From contig NW_013655328.1 in NCBI RefSeq assembly GCF_000499385.1, positions 62,001-126,000 of the forward strand: a DNA stretch of 64,000 nucleotides. Reading direction: 5' to 3'. The position numbers and the translations under genes were made by a program. The stretch comes from Eimeria necatrix (taxonomy: Eukaryota > Apicomplexa > Conoidasida > Eucoccidiorida > Eimeriidae). Shown here piece after piece: positions 12,407 to 23,073 of this stretch. Position 1 is the first letter of the stretch. Every line of letters starts with the position of its first letter. The notes below the pieces were generated by a model that was given only the letters and a program-made list of their open reading frames with translations, did no database searches and was not told the DNA's origin.

Positions 12407-15400
12407 TCCGCCCGAGGAGGAGCAATAAGCCAAAAAGCACAGAGAAGGGCAGCAGACGAACAAACGGGAACACGCTGGACGCACACCCGAACCTTGCCTG
12501 GCTGTCCACTTGGTCTGCGCTAAGAAGTGGAATCGTTCGGCTAGTCGATAAAGTCACGCACAAACACTAACGCCGCAGTCACGTCACTCCGGAGAAAGCA
12601 TGTCGCGTGAATGTTGTCGGTGTTGGAGCAAGTGTACATATGGAAACACTACTCTATCGCCGCTCGAAGCCTCTCGCTGGGAGAATTTTGCTGCACTCAG
12701 TGCTAACTCAGACACAGATGCAGCCTGATCCCCTTTTCGGTCCTGTATTCTTGCAGGTCTGGTTTTGTCGAAGCCCCACGCACTTAGCAGCGGCTTGGAG
12801 CCTCCACAACTCCGCCACAGCCGTGCCGGGGAACCCTAGGCCCCTGCGCGCTCTGCTGGTCTTTGATTTGCCTTCTGAACCACCGTGCTCAGCGCAGATG
12901 GGCGGCGGCAAAAAATATAGGAAAGTATTACAGAAGTCCGACGGGCGTGTGAGGCTGAACTTGGCAAAGGTGGCCACTACGGTGATTGTAGCACAAAGTA
13001 GCAGGGGTAAAAACCCTAACAGGCACAGCGATACTTCGTCGACGCGCTGAGAATGGATGCGGCCGTAGCGGTCAATGGCCCTGTCTACCATGGGTTAAGC
13101 AAACAGAGTGACGCATCCCCGGAGAATTGATGGAGACCATCGAGCTAAAAACTATCTCCAACAATAATGCGTACCTCGCAAAATTCACTTGGCAGCGGTA
13201 GCGTCACCGGCTAGTGGAGAGGTTCCTCTGGTGGGGCTCCCTCGCGTTAAATTGTTTTCAGACTGCTAAGGAGCCACGCCGCTAGTGCAACTATTAGAAT
13301 TCACACGACTCTCCAAACAACGTTGTTTCGCATAAGACGCGTTTAGACGTGGCTCAACGAAATTCATGGCCCATGTCTAGCTCAAACCAGAAGCGGTTAA
13401 TGTTTAGGGCTTCAGGTTTTTCTCAGCCTGACGCTGCGCCGAGATGTCCTACAAGCGAGACAGCGGGATAATTCTATCACTTTAAGCTTAAAATTAGTTT
13501 TTTTGCATTTCATACCCAATTTATTCCTTTTCATCTCAAGGGAGATGTAGAAACGGCACTTTTCATTGCTTGTTATGTGCATTTATGGGCAATGGCATTC
13601 AGCAACTGCTTGCTTGCGTTCAATGCATTGATTCAGGGCACTGGGTTCATTTACTGACTCTTAATCTCATCCAACTGGGTATAGTCTGGTCAACGGGGAC
13701 GTGCAAATGGGAACGCTTTTGACTCTTTGTACTTGCTCCTTACGTTTGAGAGCGGAGCGCTCTCGGGTTCGATCCTTGGCAGTTAGACGTTTGGTGTAGT
13801 AGCGGACCTTGCTTCTCAGGGTCCTGTTCCTCGTGGGGCAAGCAAGCACTAGTGAAAATATTCGCGATGCTTATGTGTAAATTTGTTTGGCCTGGACTAG
13901 CAAAAAAGAATTGTGCTTCAAGGAGTCACTTGAGCACGAGTGGGTACAGCTCAAATTCGGATTGGGATATGCTAGAGTTTGAGGGAAGTGTGGAAATCTA
14001 CTGCCAGTTATAGCTGCGTCTGGGCAGGCAGCCGGAGGAAAAACGGCAATACTCCCAGTGCGCTGATGTTCTGAAGGGGGCACAAGAACTCTACCGTGAT
14101 CCCAAGCATCAATCTCACGCAAATACGCCTTGCTAAGCAGCGTACGTTCCTTTAGTTTGATACTGAGCACGGTTTTACCTCACTTTCACATTCACAACTT
14201 TCGGAGCCGCCTTTTCGATTCTGCTGTCAGAACCTATATCAGCGTTGCTCGCTGATTTTCTGAAGACATGCGGCACTGTGCCTTGAGTCAACCCCTCTAA
14301 TGCGTTGACTGGCCGTCGTCCGCCCATGAATCAGATTCATTTTGCTACTCTGACGCGGCCTCTTCACTGGCGCATTTCTTAATTTCATACCATGCCTGTA
14401 AGACGGTGTCGATAGAGCTTGTTAGCCATATAGGGTAGATAGCTATAAAAGGCTCTGGCCACTGCTAAACTGTAAGACGGTGTCGATAGAGCTTGTTAGC
14501 CATATAGGGTAGATAGCTATAAAAGGCTCTGGCCACTGCTAAACGTCACAACCACTGCAGGTTGTTCTGCAGCATTGTAGTTCCACGGAATACATTCCTG
14601 GTGACGAGCTTCATATGACTCCACCCATTAAGTACCTTTGGAAATGAAAACTTCCTTAGAATACAACACTATACAAACAGGCCCTCCTGCATCCAAATAC
14701 CCTGCAGCGAGAAATTTGAACATAGAGAGCACCCGTAAGCTTGCATCCCTATCCATGTACCTCCTTGGGGAAAGAGATGTTGCGATATCAAAACAACTGA
14801 TCACTCTACATGCATCGTGCTATGCAATACTTACGCTTCAACGGACCACTGCAGTTATTTTAAGACTAAGAGTAACGTTCATAGACTGCCTCAACGCTCT
14901 ACGGGGGCTACGACGAGACGCTCTTTCATTCCAAGCCATTACTATGAAGAATATAGTAGCAGTGCAGCGCAAATAAGGTGAGAGAATATCATCTTTGTTG
15001 AGATAAAACAGAGGAAAAGCAGCAAGCAACAAGTCTTTGGCTAGCATGAAGCCGCTCCTTTCTGCAACGAAGAGCCTCTCTCATGGGAATTAGGCAGGAA
15101 AAGCTAAAAAGTGATAAACTTTGTCAGTACACGCAAATCCTGGGAAATTTCACTCGGAAGTTTCCCCATAGACACGTTGACAAGCCGTACCAAAAACCCC
15201 AACGGCGCACAAAGATAGTATCGTTACCTCCTATGTCCATGGAAGCAGTATCACGACAGGATTAATACGTCGCGATGCCCAACAGGAACAACGCGACATT
15301 TTGCTCAGTGATACTCTGCCTTCATAGAATCTTCAGTGAAACCTATTCACACACTCTACGCATCTGTGCGTCCTCAAGTATTTACAGGCGTGACAGACTA

Positions 15401-16228
15401 AAAGGCTGATCCAAAAACTGTTAAGGGTGCCTTAGGCCCTCTAATGAGCTGCAACTGTCTTTCTCAGCTTAAGCCTAATTCTTAGAAACAAGCATTGAAC
15501 TCTCAGGGGTAAGCAGAGCAATGAAGCGACACCGTATATACGCTCACTGTACCCTCATAAATCGGGGCGGCTTTGATTGTTGTGTGTTTGATGACGTATG
15601 ATCAAACACACCAATCACTATCCGGCTTGCAAACGCTGAAACCGCAAAAGGAAAACTCTGGCTGCAGGACGGCTGCATCTAGAAAAACTGCGCTGGGTAG
15701 ACAAAGAAAAGCCTGGGCAAAGCAATATCAATGCAGGTTTTATTGTGTTCTGCTTGATAGTGCAGCTGCTGCAGTTTGGTACTTTCACTTTGTCTCTTCT
15801 CTGCCGCCTCGCTTCTTGGCGCTGCCAGGCAATCAGTCTGCACACCAGCTACACTCCGCTGGTGCTGCAGGGCCCCGAGCAGCGACAGATGAGTTTGGTT
15901 CAAGCAGAAATGCGATACGTTGTTTTCCGGTGTGTACATAAGCCTATTTAAACTACACGAGCGGCACTGTTCTAAATGTGTTCGGGTGACCAGTTGGCCG
16001 ATTTTGTTATATGGAGCGTATGCCCTTGCTGCTACTGCCCGCTGTGGAACCTCTTGTTCCAGCTAACAGACGAGCGCAGTCACTGTTGATTTACCTTCTG
16101 TGTTTGCAGCCGTCTCCACTTCGCGAGTTTTGCTCCTTCTCACACAGCAGGTGCATCCGAGGCGAAGGCTCCCCTTGTGCGACAGATAGACTCTTTTGCA
16201 GTGTTCACCAAAATATATAATGGCGTCT
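12407..16228. other. Region without recognisable gene
   Basis: Lies between the divergent 5' end of the F-box gene and the 3' end of the penicillin-amidase gene. It contains overlapping open frames on both strands at 12607-13091 and single ones at 14638-14976 and 15573-15941; none has a domain or a matching splice structure. A 74-bp exact tandem duplication is at 14396-14543. The rest appears non-coding. Confidence 0.45.
14396..14543. repeat. 74-bp tandem duplication, two identical copies
   Basis: Copy one is 14396-14469 and copy two 14470-14543, identical at every base. Each copy carries GCTATAAAAGGCTC, a TATA-box-like string. Full identity indicates a recent duplication or an assembly duplication. 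Confidence 0.9.
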
Positions 16229-19200
16229 TTAAAACTCTTGCTTCTGCTGCTGCTGCCGCGGAGGCTGCTGACTCCGCTGTGGTGGCTGCTGCCGCTCCTG
16301 CTTGGGGCTTAGAATCTTCGTAGCTATAAGCGATGCTTCAATCTTCTCTTCATCCCATGGAATCGGCATCAGCTTTTCTGTGAGACACCACACACAGACA
16401 CGCAAAAGGCAAGCTAAGACTTGAAAGAAAATTGGGGGAAAACTGGTGGCCTCCGCTGGCGACAGACACACGATAGCAGATCCAAGCCAGGTAGGAGAGA
16501 ATGGAACGTGGGAGGTGCATGCCAGGAAAAGAAGATGAGCCAAAGCGAGGGACGGACGAAAAGCAGTTTCACTCAAGAGGCGCATCAAGACAAAAATAAT
16601 GCCAGTGCATCGGATCAAAAGAAGGCTGACAGAACTGAACTGAACGTGGTATACATAATGCCAGTGCATCGGAATAAAAGAAGGCTGACAGAACTGAAAT
16701 GAACGTGGTATACATAAAGAGCGCACACACTAAGAGAAGCCAATCACTGCACGGATGCAAGCTATTATAAGAGTTTTTGTCAATGTACCTTTTCCATCCT
16801 CAAGCAGTTCAGCTGTATCTCCATAGTGTTTGCTGCCGGGCCATCCCGAGACACCTGGGTAGTACGCCCAGAGAGAATTCTCCCAGTTGCTCAAGTCGAA
16901 CACCTGAAGGACGTAATCAAGTGATTTATGCGCTTCTCAACCCTGTAGAACATACCTAGTCTATTAAACGGTCATCTAGAATAGTCGTGGCTCCCGATTA
17001 TTATCTCAACACATGGGTGAATCAAACTGTCAGAAGACTTAAACAGCAAAGACAAAATATGCGTTCAGGGACCCTGAAACTCAAAAAAAACCCGAAACTC
17101 GGGCCATGAACTAATCAAAGTCTCACTACTCTGAGAGAAGTTGTGTCGATTCCCCGATGGAAGTTCCCAGTCAGTGGATCATCGGCCTTAAGAACTGCAA
17201 CGCCCACAGCCATACTTAAGTCCGAGTAATGAGATTCCTGCCCTTAAAAGCAAATTGCCCCCGCCTGCAAATCTATTTCTGTGATCATCATCGTACTGTG
17301 CGGTTCGAAGTGATGAGCCTTGAGCGTGCCGAAGTTTCCTCCCCACTTTAGTGGCCCAACACTTAACAGGTGTCTAAGGGCGGGCGCATCTTTGACGAAA
17401 AGATGGTCGATATAACGACTGCGAAGTTTCCCCCAATGCCAGTCCTTCACATCAGGGCCCAGCCGTCCCATTAGATACTTCACAGTATCAGTCGCCGACT
17501 TGCAGAGCAAACGCGACAGAGGGTATTCAGCGGGGAGTAAACCAGATTCTGCAACAAAGCATCGCAAAAGCCATTCGATGATTCATGCCGTGTCGGCACC
17601 AAGTTCAGGGCAAGCCACAAGCTTCGTGTCTACATCTTTGCCCAAACATCTGCACATGGCAGCTGCCCATTAAGCGCACGCAAGTAGCCCCTCCTAATTT
17701 ACTTTGAAGCAGCTTACTGCTCAGATGGAACTGAAACTAAGCATAAACCCTAAACTCTGAGTCCTATTAACTTAGCTCGTTCGTACTCCTGTTCTTCAGT
17801 GCCGCGAGCAGGTTGATGCGCCAGTGGTTGAGGGCCTCTGTGCGAGGCAACCAGGTGGGATGAAGCCACCCTCCTGGTTCATAACACAAAATATACACCC
17901 TGAATAACATAAGCCCAGCTGGTGGCATGTGCTCCAAATTCCATACGCAACTATTGGCTCACCGACTAGCGAGAAAAGCGCTTCATCAGTCCAGTTGTTG
18001 GCAGCAAAAACTCCTTGCAAAACCATTTGGAGCCAAACTTCGTAAATTGAGGCCCCGTGGGAAGTGGCATTCATAGAGCAGTCCCAAGATTCCATGGCAG
18101 CTGTTAGTCTGCAAACTCACAAACTTTTCAACATACCCCCCACGTTGTAAGCCATGTAAACACTCCATATTTAATTACGAACAGCCGCACCCCTCCGGAA
18201 ATTCTGTGGCAAATGGATCATCACTGGGCCAAACAAATTCAATCCAAAAGCGGCAAGCCTTTAACTTCTGCTCTGACGTGCAGCTGACAATCTAGCCACA
18301 TAGGGAGTGAGGCCCTCGTCCGCGCAAAGGGCAGTGGCCTCCTCCTGATCATTTTTAAGATCAAATCGATGTAGGAATTCCTTCAAGACAAAATCCTTGA
18401 ACTCGCATCCGTGTTCGCTGTACTGGTCCTCCTGTGAAAACGCTTAGACACCATCATCTGAACTCAATTCACCTCGAGACTGAAAATTGATTGTGGGATG
18501 AGGGCGGCAGCTCTGGGACTGGACCGCGTGAGTTAAAGAACCATGCATTAACTTTTACCATGTTGCATCGTTGAGAATGCGGCTTGCATGTGGACACTTC
18601 GCCCTACCTGCATCTTGATGAGATCCTGAACTTCTATTTCTTTCTTGCTCTTCAGATCAGCCAGCAACTGATGCGCGCGACGGACTCGGTGTCTGCACGC
18701 TCAACGCAAGAATGGACAAGAAAACCTCTAGACACATGCCATGAGCATGAAGAGCTGCATGTTCTGTCAAGATAGCTGCAACGCTGTACTCCCAAGGTGT
18801 GATCAAAGAAACTCAAACCACCGAAGTCCGGCTAAAGAGATCAAGCTGAAACTCCAGGCAGCATCGTGACTAAACCCACCCTGGAACAAACACTTCTCCG
18901 AATAGTCTTTTCGGGTCATTCGCGAGCACTGAATTCCCCGCAACGATGATTCCGCTTTTGGGGTTCATCACAAACGGAATTTGTTCTTGAGGGAGCACTC
19001 CCTGCAACCGAAGGGTCACCCATAACTCCGCAGCCTTTGCTCGAGCAATCTCAAGGGATTTTGGGATTTTGCTGCCACAATTCTCTTGTCCTAGCTGACG
19101 CACATGTGGTCTGCGATGGCGAGATACCTCAGTGCACTGCTAAAGTATAATATTTGGCCGCGTCTCAGCCTAAACGCATTACAACCTTCTGCAGCCACGC

Positions 19201-22200
19201 TTGCTTCATGCGGTAAGGTTCTAGGCACAAATGATCGCGGACCTTCCAGTCTTGTTTAGGGTCTGACCCATCCCTAAATTCAGGAAGAGTGGAGAAAGGC
19301 CTAACAGGCACTGCTCCCGTCACAGACGCGCCTATAGCACCGTCCTTCGTTGCCCAGACGCAAACAAACTCGTTCATCTGGGCATTCTGTCCCTGCATCC
19401 CCCAAAAAAAGTGAACAACACAAAACCACCTTCCAGAATCTGCGTAGGTGCTGTGCACCTGACTTGAAAAATTGTACTCATACATGGCATGCGCTGACCA
19501 TTTCGATGTAGTCTTTCCACTCCTTCCCAAAGAGCATCTTTTCAGCCCAAGCCACAGGCAGCGGGGCACGCACTGCTCACAAATCAACACAATCACACCT
19601 TGAGCCGCCTTGCGCGCATTTTTAGGGAGTGAAGGCTGTTCACTAGTTGAGTGGGGCACGTTGTCTCTAGGACTTCGCAAGAAAAATGCTTGCAATTGAA
19701 ACTTTGCGCTAAAACCTGTATCGCTCCAATATGTGTTCAGGGCACAACAGCTGAAAAGTCCTTGGTATTCAACACTTACATGCCACGGAAGCAAGAACAA
19801 GCGCCTGGTTTTTTCCAATGCGCTTGCGAAGAGGAGGGACAGCATCAGAGAACAGAGGACCGTGATGGCTGTAACGAGATATATGCCGGATAGGGTTTGG
19901 ACGCCCCTGACCACAAACGATGGAAACCCGAACGCAGCCTTTCATCGAGACCCACGAGTTCCTAAACATAACCTAAGAAGTATCAGGCCAAGAAGCCTAG
20001 GTTCAAACCAAGACACTTTGGATTCAAGCTCACTTTAACATAGATGTTGTGTTCGATGAACTTCAGCGGGTACTGTTTGCCGCCATAGTAGTAGTGGGTC
20101 CCCTCTTCATTTAGCTCTATTAAGAAGAGATCCTCTATGTCAGTGTGTGCCACTGTCTGAGTCCAGGCAGCGTAGTCATTATGACCTGCGAGCGACGCAA
20201 GCCGCAAACCGCCCACCACGAACTATAAAGTCTCGTCTTTTGGCGATACGACCACTGCGTAGAGCGAATCGACAAGACAAGCGAGGAATAGCAGACACTA
20301 CATAGCAGGGGCATGAAGAGCTACAGAACTCTGATGCACCTATGAACATGCCCGTAATCCCCACCGCGGTGGCGCCCACGCCGCGGACAGGAAAGCCGTC
20401 TAGCTTGCCGTCCGACTTCAGCCACATTGGCATCCAGAATCCTTGTGTCCAAACAAGCACACATCATGTGCAGCGTGTGCATCGAGCCCTAGGCGCATTG
20501 GTCACACGGTCTATGCAAGAGTTCCGGCTGCTGTAAGACGGGGTTGCGATATTAAAAGCAGAAGCACCCCACGAAACCTACAAATCTGGACCCTAGTAGC
20601 CCACCTGGGGCATTAACTTCAACATGGGGATCGCCAGCCAAAAGAGGCATTCCGGTCTTTGTAAGTTTGCCCGATACGGCCCAGCCGTTGCTGCCATCCT
20701 GCATGCCGTTGCAAATGTACGGAAACGCCAGTTTAAGCACGTGCGCACGAGCATCCCTGCGAGGCCCTTCGCATGCAGCAGGTGCCTACTCTCACAACGT
20801 GAGATTGCATGCAGAGACTCAGCGCGCATGCAGAAACGCAGTCTGCCAGCTTACCACTTTGAGGCTGAAGGTGTTAGAGTGCTGTGGCTGTTGCTCTGTG
20901 GTCCACGGCTTCGGGTGCTTCAGGTCATAGAAATCCTCCGCTCTCTGCATGTCCTCTTTGAACTGGTGCATGCGCTCTGGTGTCATTTTGGGACTGGGAT
21001 CTCTGTCGTGCATGGGGCCCCCAAATTCCGGATTGAGGGAGTGGGGCCCTTCTGTCATTTCTGGGAACGCCGAGGGGCCTCTGGTTGACCATTCAGTGTC
21101 CTTTAGTTCCACTGAAGGGAATGCAACTGGCTTGCCTGAACCACAGAAAATACGCCTCAACAATCAAGAGAGTGGTGCAGAGGCGATCCAAGCCAGAGTT
21201 TGCGCTTTGTCACTACTGGCCTTGCCAGTCGATAAACAATACAACAACCTAGGTTTTCTTTGAGTTACCCTCGAGGTCGTAGAGGCTGGGGCCGCTGCCT
21301 TCAGGATTAAGAGGGGGCACCCCCTCAGGAAAGCCGAAATCGAACAACTGCAGCAGAAAAGGATCAACCAGTCACCAGGCGTATACTGCGCGGTATCCAG
21401 AGGCAAACGTCTTCTATGCTCCAGACTGCAGAATCTGCATTCCCCATCCTCAGGTGTTTACCTTCCACTTGTCGCCCAGCGACTCTTTGAGGTGGACTCT
21501 CACAAAATCCCTCGTCAGTCCCCTGTTAAGCATCATGGAATAAATTGTGGAGATAGCGGCTACATCAAAGACAGTAAACGGCAAGGAAGGCGTGTGTCCC
21601 AAAAGAACGAACTCGACGGGTCGCGCAGGCAGTGACCTGAAGGCCTCAGTTACCCCTGAGAAGCATATTGAAAAGCATTCACATACCACCGTTAACTGCT
21701 CATGGCCAGATACGGACCTCATAAGGGCTTTGCATGGTGCAGTGAGGTTGCCGAAATAATGCTCCCCGAAAAGGAGCAGCATAGGATCCTGCAGCCTGTG
21801 ACTTAGCCTTGGCTTGCCTCGAGAGTAAGCAATTAAGCAAGTCACGCCGTGACGCGGCAGTTTCCGTAGCTTCCACAAAAGTGCCTCCTCGGATATGACA
21901 GTCCTGAAAGCCCGAAATTCACAGGATTTGAGCATCAGGCCTCAGACCTCATGAACACCGTAGACGTGAATCCTGAAGCCTTTGCCGTGGAAAGAGTTGA
22001 AGGCCGATGTTTCTATGAACAGAGACAGGTACTACAGCTAAATGTTCGCTCAATGCCCAACAGCCGCCTAAACCATAAACTCTTACCTGGTAATCATGTC
22101 AGTGTCGGTCATTGAAGCTCCAAGGACGGCTGCAGACTTTCCTGTTGCCACTAATCTCAATAGTTCGACTTGCACGGGCCTCTCTGTGTACACAGTATAC

Positions 22201-23073
22201 CCTCTAATCTCCTTATCGAGAGTTATTACTCTTAAAGCAGTTGTCAAACCCTGGCCGGTGGCAAGGACTAGTGCAAAATGAACAGCGAAGAACCACAACC
22301 TACCCATTGCATGCAAATATCCCTGACCGAAGCAGAGATCCTCCCCTGAGAAGCACAACAAACACTAACTGCCTCAGTCGTAAATCTGAAGAGCAAATAG
22401 CTCCTGGCTATCAGCCGAAAATCGTAGCCAGCAGCGTACGCAAAGGCAATTGTGAGTGCAGGGAGCTCACGGCTGGATGCAGTCAAGTAGGGAAGCCCAT
22501 ATTTGTCGTGTCCTATTTTAATCGTAGACTGTATTCCAGGAACCTGGAGCATCAACCCAACATCCTCTACGCTGGGCACTCGGCTATCGATCGTTAGGCG
22601 TATGCGTCAACTGAATTGCATGCGTTCCCCTCTAGTGCAGAGAGAACCACGAGAATATGCGAACCCAACTACCAAAAACGTCCACTTTGCTCATTTGAGC
22701 AATGACGGCCTACCTCTGCAGGTGTATTCCAGAAAGCTTCATCTGGCGTAAAGAAGCGACTAATGACGGGATGTCCAATAAGCCCAACGACAAAGGAAAA
22801 GAAGTCCGTGTATGTCAGCGCATAGTAATTCCATGGGTCCTGGACGCATAAAATTCTAAACTGCAGCGCTCCTTGCAAGTAGTTCTAGTCAAGGGCTTTC
22901 CCACACTACTCAACACAGCTTGAGGCCTTCCGAGCACTTACTCTGGTTCTGCAATACTGGATAACCAGCAAGGTAAGGCTGCTGGCGGTAATTATCGTTA
23001 GGAAGCTCTTGATACCAAGCCCGTTCGAGAATTTCATCTGAAGACACAACCGAACCCTTGGACGAAACCACAT
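16229..23073 (-). CDS. Penicillin amidase (S45) family Ntn hydrolase
   Basis: A 23-exon minus-strand gene of about 973 residues, listed in the next entry. Family members hydrolyse acyl amides (penicillins, acyl-homoserine lactones) and self-cleave into alpha and beta chains; the N-terminal Ser of beta is the nucleophile. Here the N terminus has a hydrophobic segment (LTIITASSLTLLVIQYC, residues about 22-39), a signal anchor or signal peptide. The alpha part has GLPYLTASSREDL, GQGYLHAMERPVQVELLRL and AYSRGV, matching the family's core helices. The cleavage motif is DGSNGWAVSG with Ser380; LLAGDPHV follows. Later come IGHNDYAAW, RYSHHGPLFSD and NPKSGIIVAGN, whose Asn638 matches the conserved oxyanion Asn. 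The end has VFDLSNWENSLW and PGSKHYGD, as in bacterial homologues, then a Gln/Pro-rich tail. ATG 23073 was chosen; 23037 is an alternative. Substrate unknown. Confidence 0.9.
16229..23073 (-). other. Exon map of the penicillin amidase gene
   Basis: Exons, 5' to 3' on the minus strand: 23073-22942, 22860-22714, 22543-22471, 22345-22304, 22183-22087, 21903-21818, 21655-21462, 21347-21269, 21135-20855, 20698-20605, 20441-20340, 20185-20034, 19906-19780, 19572-19484, 19392-19243, 19001-18880, 18692-18608, 18431-18289, 18108-17963, 17548-17297, 17194-17130, 16903-16789, 16377-16229. Each junction keeps the frame and the summed length, 2922 bases, divides by three. All borders are GT-AG except the donor after exon 6, which reads GAG|GCAAGC. 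Exon 3 could begin 21 bases earlier, at 22564. The donor after exon 15 (GTCCGC) is weak. Confidence 0.75.
16596..16713. repeat. 59-bp tandem duplication in the last intron of the amidase gene
   Basis: Copies 16596-16654 and 16655-16713, starting ATAATGCCAGTGCATCGGA, differ at about four positions. Both sit inside intron 22 (16378-16788), so they do not alter the protein. The open frame that crosses them on the minus strand is an extension of the last exon into that intron. Confidence 0.85.

Noticed and set aside
12607..13091. Overlapping open frames on both strands (147 and 127 codons).
   Set aside because: Neither shows a domain, a biased composition typical of genes here, or convincing splice signals; the stretch is upstream of the F-box gene and is more likely regulatory.
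13741..13800. GGGTTCGATCC, which resembles a tRNA T-loop (B box).
   Set aside because: The arms around the loop pair poorly, mostly by G-T, and no acceptor stem, D-arm or anticodon arm could be assembled upstream.
19573..19779. A possible extra amidase exon with FSAKFQLQAFFL and a 26-base micro-intron after it.
   Set aside because: Skipping this segment joins exon 13 to exon 14 in phase through a normal intron and fits the family spacing better.
19165..19914. Open frame of 249 codons on the minus strand.
   Set aside because: Only part of it (exon 15, 19392-19243) is in the amidase frame; the rest runs through introns and other frames of exons 13 and 14. Homology follows the spliced path, not the continuous frame.
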